From contig JARWIR010000018.1 in NCBI GenBank assembly GCA_029959085.1, positions 4,402,001-4,466,000 of the forward strand: a stretch of 64,000 nucleotides of DNA, read 5' to 3'. The translations under genes were made by a program, and so were the position numbers. Position 1 is the stretch's first letter; each line of letters opens with the position of its first letter. Shown piece by piece: positions 46,345 through 58,786 of this stretch. This stretch comes from Nemophila menziesii. Taxonomy: Eukaryota > Streptophyta > Magnoliopsida > Boraginales > Hydrophyllaceae. The notes beneath the pieces are model-generated. The model had not been told where the DNA came from, ran no database searches, and was given only the letters and a program-made list of their open reading frames with translations.

Positions 46345-46660
46345 AAAATAGCGACGACATGCAAGGATTTAACGACGACATTCAACATTTAAATGTCGTC
46401 GGTAATTTTTAGCGACGAAACACAAGCTCATCTTTGTCGCTAATATTTCCCAAAAATTTTCATTGGCCAACATGGGCGGTCAAGTTTCCTGCCCACGAAT
46501 ATTAGCGACGATTCTTTTCGAATAGCGACGACCTTGTCATCGGTAATCAAGGACACGCTAGCGTCGTGTGTACGGAGTGGGCCACGTGTCCTCAATTACC
46601 GACGAATAACTAAAGATTACCAACGACAAAGCGTGTCGTCGGTAATTTCTTATTCTATAT
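46345..46660 (+). repeat. Internal block of subterminal-type repeats between the two CACTA genes
   Basis: GCGACGAC, GTCGTCGGTAAT, CGTCGCTAATA and ACCGACGAA motifs recur as at the element ends. A stretch of about 33 bases (CGACGACATGCAAGGATTTA and the next 13) at 46353 is repeated near the right end at 49554. The block lies just upstream of the second gene, whose transcript may start shortly after, near 46660-46780. Confidence 0.8.
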
Positions 46661-47610
46661 GACCTAACCGAGCTCATTTCTTCCTCACTCACCACAAATA
46701 TTACACCCAAAAAACGCCATTTCCTCCCATTCCAATCCATTCCGCGGCAATACAACAACAAATCCAATAACAAGGTAAGCCTAATCCTTCCATAAACACC
46801 ATTCAATTTCTAATTTTTAATTTTTAATTTCAATTTCTAATATCTTTTTTGTTTGTTTTGTTTTTTGTTTCCTTGTTTCTGGCGTGGATTCATGGATGAA
46901 AACTACACATTATCCACGTAACAGGTAACAATTTTCGATTTCATCTTGTTTTTTTTTTGGGTTTTTTGGATTGAATTTTTTTGTGATTGTAATGATGTTT
47001 TTAGCATATTCCGAATTTTGATGATGCTATTTTAGGTTGTTTAGTATATTTTTGGAATTAAAAACATAACATAATGATGAATTTCATGATTTTTGATAGA
47101 AAATTAGGGGTTTGATAGGATTTTTGCATTGTTTAATATGTATGATATGTTAACGATATGATTTTCAGAGATTAAATGACTTGTTATGTGATATAGGGAC
47201 CTTTTTGCAATATATTAAAATTGTATGATTAAATGAAAAATGGACCAAAATGTATAGTTGAAAAATATAGGGACTTTTTTGCAATATATTAAAATTGTAT
47301 GATTAAATGAAAAATGGAACAAAATGTATAGTTGAAAAATATAGGGACTTTTTTGCAATATATTAAAATTGTATGATTAAATGAAAAATGGACCAAAATG
47401 TATAGTTGAAAAATATAGGGACTTTTTTGCAATATATTAAAATTGTATGATTAAATGAAAAATGGAACAAAATGTATAGTTGAAAAATATAGGGACTTTT
47501 TTGCAATATATTAAAATATAGGGACCTTTTTGCAATATATTAAAAAGTGTAAGGGCTTATTTGTAATTAATTAAACTATGGGGACTAATAAGTAATTTTT
47601 AAAATTGTAG
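46661..47610 (+). other. 5' untranslated region and intron of the second CACTA gene
   Basis: Possible non-coding exons end at AAG|GTAAGC (about 46774) and CAG|GTAACA (about 46924). The final acceptor is TTGTAG|ATGGCT at 47610. The intervening sequence is AT-rich and includes the 74-bp tandem repeat. The untranslated exon structure is inferred from splice-site consensus only. Confidence 0.4.
47190..47545 (+). repeat. 74-bp tandem repeat, about four and a half copies
   Basis: TATAGGGACTTTTTTGCAAT recurs with GGAC at 47197, 47271, 47345, 47419 and 47493, a constant 74-bp step. The rest of the unit includes ATTAAAATTGTATGATTAAA and AAAATGTATAGTTGAAAAA. A GGACC/GGAAC difference alternates between copies. 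It lies in the presumed 5' intron of the second CACTA gene. Confidence 0.92.
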
Positions 47611-49246
47611 ATGGCTGATGTTATGGGACGTGGTCACGATGGTGATGGATTCGGAAGCGATCCCCCGAGGGGTCCTAATCGGGGACTCCAAGACTGCGAC
47701 CAACCTTCAGGTAAAAATACTTAATAAATTTTAATTTCATAAATTTGATTTTTTTTCGAATAAATAATTAATAAATTATACTCAATGTAACAGGAAATCC
47801 GAAGAGAAGACTTCGGAAACCCCGAAGCACCACCTCTATCCGAACCGCCCAAGAGCCGCTTAAGAGAGTTGGGTGGCCCATACCGATCGAATTCTCCGTC
47901 ATCGACAAGACGTGGAATATAGTGGGCCCCCACTATAAACACGTGGGTCAGGTCATCGGGCACGCGGTTCGAGAATTTGTACCCCCCATTTACAAACAGT
48001 GGATAGATGTCCCCGAAGGTCGGATAGGGGGTATTTACAGCCGTCTTCAAGAATTTTTTGACGTGGAGGGGTGGAGGAGAAGAGGTGATTGGGAGGACAT
48101 TTCCGAAAAGCTGAACAGTATGTCCTCGGCCTGCTATCGGAGATGGAAATCCGACTTGAAGTCGGATTACTACAACAACGGTCTCGCTCCCCCGGATGTT
48201 AAACCCGAGTATTGGGCTATTGCCAAGAAGAATTGGGACGATCAGAATGCCCAGGTAACAAAAAAAAAATTTTTACATCTAGTTTTCGTTATTTATTAGA
48301 TTTATAACTTTTTTGTTTACTATTTGTAGGCCCAGGCGGAGATTAATCGGAAAAACCGGGAGCAGCAGACTAGTTCGAGTAGGGCTGGGTCTCGGAACCT
48401 ATCCTAGACTAGGGAGGTTATTATGGATGTATAATTACATTTAATAAAAATATAATTTAGTATCTTAATAATTTATTTATGTTTAGTGATTTAATATTTG
48501 GTATTGAAAATTGTATAGGGGACGCTTAAGACCGTGACGAAGGAGCCGATGATTTTCACAGACGAAGAAACCCAAGAGGAGATGGAGCTTCCTCCATTGA
48601 GCGGCTACTTCGATCATCTTGCATACGATTCGGCTAGTGACAGCTATCGGGACGCGCGATTAGAAAAATCTAGTGTAAGTATTTCTTTTTAATTACTTAA
48701 AAATTTTATTTTTTTTACTTTATTTGATATTAAACTAATTTATTTTAAAATTAAATATAATTGCAGGCTGTTTTACGGGATAAGATGCAGAAGAAGGTTG
48801 TGGAGGCTGCAGCCGAGGGCACCGAGATTACTACGGAGGAGCAGATGGATGCGATTTTGGAGACCGTTATGGAGGTCATGGCCCCACCGAAGACAAGACA
48901 CTGGGTGCCTACCATTGGACCTGTCCGGAAGAAATCACGGAAACAAACAAAAGCCGATGCTGCGAGCGAGGAGCTACTGAAGGCGATGTTCGCAGGCATG
49001 AACGAGCTTCGAGTAAAACAAGGACTTGAGCCTATACCAGATCCATCCTCCACATCGACCAGGCCCACTGCTTCTTCGAGCCAGTCGAGTCAGCCTCCGA
49101 GCTTAACGGACACGCTCTTCGATGCGTTAAATGGTATGAGGATGGCTCAAGGACTAGCCCCGATCGCCCACACCCAGTACCCCCAGCCGCCCCCGAGAAG
49201 GAGTCCCGAGGAACGAGAAGATGAAGATGATGATGATGATGCTTAG
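47611..49246 (+). CDS. Transposase_24-like (TNPA-type) CACTA protein, five predicted exons, one in-frame stop
   Basis: ATG 47611. Predicted exons 47611-47710, 47794-48254, 48330-48416, 48519-48674 and 48767-49246, with GT-AG borders and consistent frame. The N-terminus is Gly/Arg-rich. The core (PIEFSVIDKTWNIVGPHYKH, VPPIYKQWIDVPEG, WRRRGDWEDISEKLN, ACYRRWKSDLK, PDVKPEYWAIAKKNW) matches the plant Ptta/En/Spm transposase family (Transposase_24). The C-terminal exon is helical and polar with an acidic end (EDEDDDDDA). A TAG at 48405-48407, in exon 3, is in frame and would truncate the protein; it could be a single C-to-T change. The protein would bind the subterminal repeats. Confidence 0.82.
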
Positions 49247-49544
49247 TTTGAGTTGGTTTTTATTTACGTTTATTTGGTTTATAAGAATTTGACTTTTGAT
49301 TGGGTTTTTTTAAGACTTTTGTTTGGTGTGTTTAAATTATGTTGACTACATTTGACTTAATGTAAGACTTTTTTTACGGTTTTAGTTATGATTCGGGTTT
49401 TTCTATTAATTATTGAATTTTATTCGTATTATATTTATAATAAAATCAAACCTCAAATCAAAACAAAACAAAAATAATTAAAACAAAATCAAATTGTATT
49501 TTAAAATTTAAAAAAAAAATGAATTTTAAATTTAAAAAAAAAAA
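49247..49544 (+). other. 3' flank of the second CACTA gene
   Basis: AT-rich sequence between the stop codon and the right subterminal repeats, with several weak polyadenylation-like AATAAA variants (for example ATAATAAAATC at 49437). Nothing else is visible. Confidence 0.4.
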
Positions 49545-49999
49545 AAACAATTACCGACGACATGCAAGGATTTAACGACGACATTCATCATTTGAATATC
49601 GTCGTTAATTCTTAAAAAAAATAAATATTTAATCCTGAATTTAATAAAAAAACAAAAAAAAAAAATAGCGACAACTTTCGTCGCTAATAATTGTCGGCAA
49701 ACTGAAAAAAAAGAAAAGAAAAAGAAATTCAATTATCGGCACGGAAAAAAAAAGAAAAACGAAAAACATTTTAACCGCGACGCTTGCCGTCGGTAATCTT
49801 GCCAATCAACGACGACGTCGTTTCGTCGGTAAGATTGCCGACGAAAAGTGCTTTATTCGCCGGTAAGTCTTGATTTACCGACCAATTTCTAGGAACGACG
49901 TATTACCGACGACGTGTCGTCGCTAATCACGTTTAGCGATGAATTTACGGGGTTTACCGACGACACGTGTCGTCGGTAAACAAGCGAATTCCAGTAGTG
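49545..49999 (+). repeat. CACTA right subterminal and terminal repeats
   Basis: This stretch is dense in ACCGACGA, GTCGTCGGTAA, GTCGCTAAT and GACGACGTCGT motifs in both orientations and ends GCGAATTCCAGTAGTG at 49999. The 16 bases TTTACCGACGACACGT near the end are mirrored by ACGTGTCGTCGGTAAA, an inverted repeat at about 49950-49980. Confidence 0.88.
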
Positions 50000-52249
50000 T
50001 AAGTTTCTAATTGTAGAGAGTCTATTTAAGCCTTTTTTTCATTTTCAACCCTGAATTCTAACTTTTGCTAGAATAGGGTGCATATTAGACTTAACATGTT
50101 ACATTATCTTTGAGAGTGTTTTAATTTAAACCATTCATTTTCTTAAAATTATACACATTTATAGACTACTTCTTTTACGGTAAAATCAATAACTTTGTTT
50201 AACTTCACACCAAAATATGATCCAAGATTAGTAAATGGATTACATGAATATTATTTTTTCAACTTTGATTTACTGTATACAAACATTAAAATACTGTGAA
50301 ATTTAAAGACTAGTTTATTAATGCATCTATCCGAGCTAACCTATAAGGGCGATCCTATCATTTTGTTGAAGGATCAAAGAGGTTCAAAATAACTACCTCA
50401 AATTTTTTTGTATGAGTTAATTGTATTATATGTCCATAAATTATACAAAAATGCACTATAGATTTTTATGTTAATGTTTTGAGTTAATTACACTATAAAT
50501 TTCTATATTATACATAATAACATAAAATTCATTATAAAAATTTATATACACCAAATATAAAAAATATGATTTATAAATATTAAAAGACCATGTTAACATA
50601 TTTATAATTTTAGAGTAAGACACAAAGTAATTATGTAATTTTTTTCCATAAAAAATTAAAACTATGAGGACCAATGACTAACTTGATCAATACCAATGAT
50701 ATATCTTACTAACAAAATAACATAAACAAATCTCAATTCATTGCTTAGGGACCATAAAAAAAAGAGTTGTAAAATCATCTTTAGGAATATGATCAATTTT
50801 CTACTCATGATCGTTAAAAGCACGATTGTCATCTTCTTCCTCATCTTTGGAATTATCTTAAAAATCAGATGAAACATAAAGAGGTTCTATAACCATCTCA
50901 ACATATTCTAGGTATTTTAAATACATTTTATATTATACCCAATCTGATAGCCTTTATCGGGAAAATCCAATAATGCCTTAGAAGTTTCTCAAACAGTATA
51001 CATCTAGCTCTTTCTTCTTCGCTAAGGTGGTTAGCTTAGGTTGCCTAAATTTTGGTGATCATAGACTTGGTCATGGCTTTGTCTTTTTTAGTATTAGCGT
51101 TTATTCTTTAAATTTTGGGCTCGATCTTTTTGGTTATTGTAGTTTGTATGTATGGACAAAATATATGGAAAAGAATGCCTGAGGCAATTCAGAGTTAGAA
51201 CTATGAGGAGGATATTACATGGACTCCTTGTGAGCGACCTGAGCCAATCATCTGATCCATTTACCTTGAAATTTGGTCTGCGATTAATTAGTTAGTAGAT
51301 AAAAAAAGTGATTGTTCAATGTTGAATATTTTCCATTTTACGCGATCAACTTATCAATTATTAAATATAATTATTTGGTAAAGAAATGATATAACTACCA
51401 TTTTTCATAATATAGTCATAAAATGATAAGGTGTTTAGGTGAACACTATTTCACATTGTGTGGGGTAATGTTTTTCGTCCAATTGTTTTCGATCAACCAA
51501 ACCACAAATTCTATCATCATCAAAAGAGGTTCAATGATGTTAATTTAATTTTTTATTGGAACAATATCCTATTGTTATCAACTTAATATTCCAACAATTA
51601 ATAAATTAAATATTTAAATAAATTTTATTTAGACAAATCAATTATTCTTATATCTGAAACAATCATGAGGGATTTGGTGATTTTGATTTCTAAGTATACT
51701 ATGTTTCACATAATTTTTTCATTTTTTTTTGCTTCACAATCCACAATATACCAAGGGGATGAGATGTATTAAGGAGAACTAAGGGGACAAGGAAATAAAA
51801 TTATTTTTATTTGTCTAAAACACTTTTACAACATGTCATATTTTTTAAAAAACTAAATGGATTGATTTTGTAACTTGGACTACAAATGATGATTTAAGAA
51901 CCATTTGAGGAATCTATTAAATTAAGGGTTAAATCAAAATCATTCTTATAGTATAGTTCATATATAATTTGAATTTTTCTTATTAAATGTATTACTTGCA
52001 ATGAATTATATATTATGTATTTCCTTTTCATTTATATCCAAGGGTTTATATTTTATGACAAATCCATGAAGTATTATTTTCATTATCTTTTATTAGGCAT
52101 ATAATCCACACAATTCAAAATACATTGTTTGAAGTTATATCTCATGATAATAATTTTATAAAAAGATAATTATTAGTATAGATTAATAGCAACATAGATT
52201 CTGTTAGAAGATGGTAATAAATAAGGATATATCTTAATAAAAATATATT
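50000..52249. other. Intergenic AT-rich DNA, no gene seen
   Basis: No supported reading frame or RNA gene. The part 51640-51990 is related to 57800-58170 in the same orientation (shared GATTTAAGAACCATTTGAGG and ATTCTTATAGTATAGTT). Short open frames here have no recognisable motif. Confidence 0.6.
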
Positions 52250-53815
52250 ATTTTTTCACATTATTTTAAATAATGAGAGATAAAAAAATATTAATTAATA
52301 ATGAATCTTTATCTAAAATACTCTTATATACAAAAGGAAGAGTTTAGTCGATTGAATTAATAGAAAATAAATTAATCACATTTTGTATTTAGAATAAAAA
52401 AAAGTCTTAATGATTGTTAATTACTGTGGAAATAGGATATACATTACATGATTATATTTCCTATTAAAATAGTTTAATAGTATAATATGACATGGTTATT
52501 GGTAACACACAAAAAAGAAATTCATTTGGATGATTAAATTTCACATAATATATCAACACATTCTATGGTTTCTAATGTACTTTATCACCCATCAATTTTT
52601 CACGAATGCCCTTATTGAGTTCAAAATATTCCAAAGTGCCTTTCTCAGCTGTCTCTCCTACACATATATACTAGTTTATCCATTCTTTAGCTTTGATTTT
52701 GGTGTTTAATTGGTCGTTTAAATCGGTTTCATAACAAGTCATAGCTTTTTCGTTCTTTTATTTTCTTTACGAATTTGGTCAGATAAGCTGTCCAGCTCGG
52801 ATATGCTGTTTTTCGAAAACTATCATTTAGACCTTTCTCAGTTGTCTCGATAATTAATAATTATAAGAGAAAAGTAAAAAAAAAATTGGTCATGTACATA
52901 ATCTTGTTTTTTTCCGAACAAAGGCACATTTCTTGTAAAATTTATGAAGAAATAATTCATGTTTCACTTTTTTTTTTCATTTTTGTAACAATAAATAAAT
53001 ATTCACCATGACAAAAATATACTCATGAAAGGGTAATAGTTGAGGATCTTGAAATAGAAGTATTAGGTTTATATTTGTATTAATATAGATCAAAACTTTT
53101 AAAGTACGAAGGAGGGTCGTTAAAAAAGATTGATAGGACAACAAGTTAAAAAAGGTAATAATGTATTTAGCACTGCCTATGAATGTTAAGTAAATAGATT
53201 GATCTATCATCTAAATCATATTCAAGGTAACGTCCAAACTCTCAAAATTCTATAATCTTTTTAATTTTTTGAATCCTACTTAAATAATTTGATTAGGATC
53301 TAAACCTAAGGCCAAAACCTAGAGGTTCATGTATACTGAATTTGGACAATTTATTAGTTTAAGGAGCAAACACTTCTATCAAACTTAGAAACACTTTGTT
53401 TACAAATTCTAAAATTCTTTAGAATTTTAAAATAAATTCAAATTGACAATTATCAATTTACTAACACATGAATTAGTTGTAATTAACCTCAAGACTCACT
53501 AAAACCTAGAAAAATCAAATTTCCTCTATTTTCAATCATGAATCTATTAAGAATATGTTGGTCAACTAGTATGCATTATATGTAACTATTAAATACAATG
53601 TCAATATGGAAAATCATAATAGGCTAATGCAAATAAGGTCATAGTCCTTATATTCTGGTAGCGCTAATTCCAATGAGAGAAATAGATAAAAACAATCTTA
53701 TATAAAGAAAGTCGACAATACAAATAAGATCTTATAGAGAAATTTAAAATAAATTGGTGTACACCTTATGTAGTTCAACTTATATAGAGGTAAGTAGCAA
53801 CCATTGTTTTAATTT
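52250..53815 (-). repeat. Inverted relative of 13330-14465
   Basis: Reading the minus strand from 53815 downward follows 13330 upward: TTGAACTACATAAGGT, GAATTAGCGC, TGCATACTAGTTGACC, CCTCTAGGTTTTGGCCTTA, then weaker similarity to 52250. The two copies are 39 kb apart and differ by many substitutions and gaps. No gene or known element is recognised. Part of it (52740-52860) is also related to 57610-57730. Confidence 0.65.
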
Positions 53816-55429
53816 ATTTAACTATTAATCTAGATCTCCAAGAACTTTAAGAAGTATAAGCATAAACGAAACAGAATACAATTTTTTGCACTAGTTTCTA
53901 TCACAAGCACATATGATGCATTATAATAGTAAATATTAAACCATTTATAATATCCAATATTCTAATCGAGAGTCCAACGACAACAAAATAACGGTGGAAC
54001 TTCCATGCTAGAGGACACTAGATTTATCCATAATAACAAAAAAATTGTATTTTATTTCGTGATAAAATATATTATCCATATTCAATTTAAGTTTGTCTTG
54101 CAGAGGGAAACCGAAGAATTACTAAATAACCATCAACATGTGAGTTACGAAAGTGATTTAGATTATGGGCAAGATCATGAGTGACATAATAATATTAATC
54201 GCATGAAGAATACGAATAAATAATATATATTAGAGTTGTAATAATACTTTCAGTGTATAAATCTAAGTTTTCAATGTTTGACTGACAACCCATACCAATA
54301 ATAAGAGTTTAATATTCTAATTGAATCTATTTGGTTGTATTAAATATTACGACCTTAAGATACCATTCTTTAAAATCTATGAAGAATATTGTTTCAAACA
54401 TTAAATTTTATCTAAATCTAATTAAAAGGGTCATAATCCAACGAAATTAAAAAAAGATAGGTTTAATAGATATTTGGCTAATTCGATAGGGTTAGTTATC
54501 TTTCTCCTAAATATATTAACTTGAGTTGGTAACGTGTGTCTAAGAAAGTCAACCTTAAGGTCACAAAACCTATTATTTGTACCACAAAATTTATAATTTT
54601 TTTTTGATAAAAAATACTAATATATTAGGGAATTGATCTCTCTAGTTAACCATTAATAGCACTTTATCTTGCATTTTCTAAAAAAATCTCTCCATTACAA
54701 AGTATCTCATTTTCGTATAGATCTCGTTTGATCTAAAATATTATAATCAAATTTTTAAAATTCAAATTTTAATTCAATATAAATTTCAGTAAATCCACTC
54801 CAACTTTTCTTTTTTTTATCTAGAGTTCTAAGTATTTTAAAATAATCGTAATATGTAATGGTTAGACATGACGTTTCTTCCATTCTTAAATAATATGGAA
54901 AAGAATCTACAATAATCAAATATTGGGTAACAACACACTCTATATGAAAAAAATATTATACATAGACAAAAACAGTTATACAACCCAATCATAATCAATG
55001 AACAACTCATCTGTTGCAATAAATAAATTCACATCAAACCCATAATTTCTAAACTACACATACATAACCTAGCACACCAAGTTATAATTATCATACATAC
55101 TTATTATACTTTTGAATGCAATTTTCAATAACACTTTTAAACATTATAAACATCTTAAAAAATTGGAAAATAAAACCTAAAGTAAAAGAACCACTAAACA
55201 ATAGACCTTCTATTGTGAAATTTTATGAGAGCGCTACCTAAGTTTCAAATAATGTTTTCCCTTGATTTTAAGGCATACGTAAATGCCGTGATTTTAAGTT
55301 AAACTTTTGAATTATATAATAATTTCAATGAAAATTCAGCTTCGTTGAAGATATTACAGAATCATGTTTAACAAATTGGAAACCACCTATCCGCTGTATC
55401 AAAATCGGCCAAGATACGAATAATGATGT
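53816..55429. other. Intergenic AT-rich DNA, no gene seen
   Basis: No reading frame with recognisable motifs, no tRNA and no element ends were found. A 60-codon minus-strand frame at 54837-55019 looks incidental. Confidence 0.55.
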
Positions 55430-56990
55430 TGGGTTTGAGTTGTTTAAGGCTATTGTCCTTCAAACTGAAAAGATCGTAGAATCACCACTAGTTACATCTA
55501 ATGGAGGTAACAGATGAGAATTGGGTTGAAGAAGAAATTGATGAACAAAAGGAGGTTTTTGACTCACCATAAGTGCAAGAAAAACCGAGGGAGGATCGTC
55601 GCCCCCCACACGCGTTCACCACTACTATATCTGTCATTAAGAATATAGATAAATCTGAGTACAAGAATTTTATAGGGATGTTAAATAACTTAAAAATCAT
55701 CATCCCGCTACTCGAAAACATCAAGTCAAAATATCAATAATTATTCAAGGAGACCCTCTCCAAGAAGAATAAATTTACATAGTATTAACCTTTGACACTA
55801 ACCGAAGAGGTATCATCACAAGTTTAGTGGAGGTTACCCCTGAAACCCAAAGATCTTGGAGGTCTCGACCTCGCAATAAAAATAGATTGTATGTTTAAGG
55901 GAAAAAATGTGTAATTTGAGTACGAGTGTGAATCTCGTACCAAAGGGTGTGTTTTAGATTTGTGTATTAGAGAGTACAAATAAATATCCATTATCTTTGC
56001 AATTGACAGATATATCTACAACAAATCTGTGGGTAGTCATCTAGGACATGCTTGCCTAAATAGGCAATCTTGTTATTCCCAATGATTTTATTATACTTGA
56101 TTATGATTTAGATAAAAATATATTGTTCATACTGGGATGCCTACTCTTACCCATGCAGGGCACCATAATCAACATAAATGAAGGAACTGTGACCCTCTGG
56201 ATGGAAATATTTTACATTTTGGGAATGAAGAAAAATAAGGAGTCACGGTGTCTCTATATTCCTAATTGTGACCAAGAAATCAAATGCTCAGAGCGTCAAA
56301 GAAACTATGATAAAAAAGAAGAAAACGGATTTGGTGTTGGAGATGAAGTAGCGTGGAAATCTATCAACTTTGTGAACAAACCAACGAGGTACAAGGATAG
56401 GGTCGTTCCTTGTCGTTTGACTTTTTTTTGGAAAAGATGATTGAGGTACGCGAAAATAATGTTCTTAAGTTGCAATTGGTTGATGCAAGCAATCTCACCC
56501 ATTTTTGGGGATTCCACATCAAAAAAAAACTTGAGGTAACAAATATAAATTTTTGAATGACATAAAACAAAAGTTCTCGTGGGAGACAACCCACGTTTTA
56601 ATAAGATTTCATGCATTTTTCATTTTGTAATGTAAATTAATTTCACAAATGTGTTGATTAGTGTAAATTATAGTTGATTGTAAGGTTTGTAGTGTTTTTT
56701 ATGTTTGTAGGTAGTAGGAAATGTCTTGGGTGTCAATTTAAAAGGATAATGAAGTTTGGACCTTGCTAGAACCGTGCGTCTTCGCGTTATACCACATCCA
56801 CATTTGAGGTATGTACATTTTGTGAAAATAGGTGGACGAATGATGATACGTTCAAATAATAATACAACAAAAAACCACATACTCATCGCGGTACACCGCG
56901 CAAGGAGATTTGTAGCACTCTGTCGACTAACCTTCATTCCCATGTTACAGCGGATCTACCGATTCACCGACTGACCCTACATTCCACCCA
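55430..56990 (+). pseudogene. Decayed second copy of the Gag-protease-tail element
   Basis: Reading frames are broken but collinear with 23880-25600. Seen are LFKAIVLQTEKIVE (Gag coiled-coil end), LPLKPKDLG and the protease start (DLAIKIDCMFKGK, SVNLVPKGV), protease end (MFILGCLLLPMQGTIININE) and the tail GFGVGDEVAWKS. The post-stop hairpin is at 56578-56595. The GC-rich motif GCGGTACACCGCGC is near 56890. RT and the integrase core are again absent between protease and tail, so this structure belongs to the family and not to one copy. No LTRs were found around it. Confidence 0.82.
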
Positions 56991-58346
56991 CATTCTTGAT
57001 TCCAGATGCTACAATTGAAATACGGTCAAGATCTATTAAAAATGTTCTAAAATACATATGTTTCTATATTCTTTACCCCAAGGAATAGCTTGTGTGGGCA
57101 AGAACAATGATAGTCAGAAAACTCCTTAATAACTCGATCACCACATTTCCAATCGCTTCCGAGAATGTCTCCAATATTCATCTCCCCTATATCTACAAAA
57201 TACAGGGTAATGTTGGGTTTATTTGATACCATTTATGTTGGTAGCATCACGTCTAGTCAAAAAGCATAGTTGATTCCTTCAACTGTACATTATGAGCCAT
57301 ATACTTTCCGAGTCTGAAAATGTACTTTCAATTTTTTTAATCACATATGCTTTTCTAGATCTCGGGTTAGCACTTAGTATCATGGGAAACACAATTATAT
57401 TATTCGTTACCTCAAGTAGTTTACCATCATGCACTTCTTCCCAAGCATCTCCATTAAATCTAAAATCTATCAAAGCGCCTCCATCACCTAACCCTCATTT
57501 ACCACAGTTAATGCACCATATTTTCTATGCTCCAAACCACCGAATTTACTATATACACTAATTATGTTATTGAAATCAGCTTCTTAAAGAGTAATAGTTG
57601 TTTTAATAGTTATCTTGAACTTTCTTTATGTTCTTTCTGAAACTGGTCTGATAAGATCCTGGTCTCGGATATGCTATTTATTTTAGAGAAAAAAACCATT
57701 CATTAGATTTTTCTCAGTCGCCTCGGTAATCCATATTTCATAGAGTTAAGCAACAAAGCAAGCAGTCTGAAACAAACATGAATTAGTATCACAATATATA
57801 TCACAGTCTTTAATTTAATAAATACAAATCCTTATTTAGTTATAATAGTTTCAAGAGGGATTTAATCATTTTTATTATAGCGTATACTTTGTTTCACAAT
57901 CGACAATGTACAATGGGACTGATATGAAGTAGGGGAAACCATGGAAATAAAGAAATAAAATTATATAGAATAATACAAGTTTTTTTAAATACGTCAAAAA
58001 TACTTGCACAACATGTTACATTTATTACAAAAATAAATGGATGGATTATGTAACATGGACAAACGACGTATACGAGGACGATTTAAGAACCATTTGAGGA
58101 ATTTTAGAATTTGAGGAGTTAAACAAAAACAATTCTTATAGTATAGTTAATTGATAATTTAAAAAAAAATTCCTAAAGCCGTGTTTGGAGACACTAAAGC
58201 AAAAATGAATTCCGTTGACAGGAATCGAACACAGGTTCAAAAAAAAATTAATAAGTTGGGCATCCTGGCCACCACTTATGTTTAGCTAGATTTAACCATG
58301 GCCACCACTTATGCGGGTAAATCTAGACCGTAGAAAAATCTCTGAA

Positions 58347-58411
<65 letters not shown>

Positions 58412-58786
58412 TACTTACGTTTTATAATTCTTTAAGATGGTATAATATGCAAGTTACATTTTATACGTTATTACTAATTTGAGTTGATATAATTCATTTT
58501 ATAATGTTATAAAAATAAAAAAAATTCCATAATCCCTCTAAGAAATGACTTTTACTAAAATAACTCGGAAAGTATAGGAAAAATGAGGGCATGGACGGTT
58601 TTGGAATATCTAATAGGGTGGTTGTCCCTCTCCGTCAGCCGATGATTTCAACATCCCTTATATATACAACTCACCTAATGGTATTATTCAGACAAGAATT
58701 TGTTCCTTATATTGTTCTTCTAGTGCTTGTTCTTCTAGTGCTGCTACTCTTGTCAGTGGGGAGGTTGTGGTATTATTGTAATGCTT
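56991..58786. other. Intergenic DNA with diverged duplicate and microsatellite
   Basis: No supported gene. The pieces 57610-57730 and 57800-58170 are related to 52740-52860 and 51640-51990. A hairpin-like stretch at 58266-58320 contains two copies of TGGCCACCACTTATG (58266-58280, 58299-58313). The (AT)n run spans about 58345-58411. Two minus-strand frames at 57047-57473 have no motif I recognise. Confidence 0.55.
58345..58411. repeat. (AT)n microsatellite
   Basis: About 33 uninterrupted AT dinucleotides, likely variable between individuals. Confidence 0.95.

Larger units (their letters stand above)
40397..49999 (+). mobile_element. Complete CACTA (En/Spm) DNA transposon
   Basis: The element is 9,603 bp. 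The left end reads CACTACTACATTTCGCC and the right end, reverse-complemented, CACTACTGGAATTCGC. TAA flanks both ends (40394-40396 and 50000-50002), the 3-bp duplication made by CACTA transposases. Subterminal regions are packed with CGACGAC, GTCGTCGGTAA and GTCGCTAAT motifs. Two genes read left to right: a TNP2-like transposase (41395-45099) and a Transposase_24-like gene (47611-49246). Only one frameshift and one in-frame stop are visible, so the copy is fairly young or only recently inactivated. Confidence 0.95.

Noticed and set aside
52740..52860. Pol II or snoRNA signal in the repeated GGTCAGATAAGCTG block
   Set aside because: Present twice (also 57610-57730) but with no box motifs or stem; treated as part of a diverged repeat.
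57047..57473. Possible copia protein fragments on the minus strand
   Set aside because: The translations contain no conserved copia block that I can name; frames are short and unlinked.
58200..58260. tRNA gene on the minus strand (GTTCGATTCC loop)
   Set aside because: The T-arm stem does not pair and no acceptor or anticodon arm was found.
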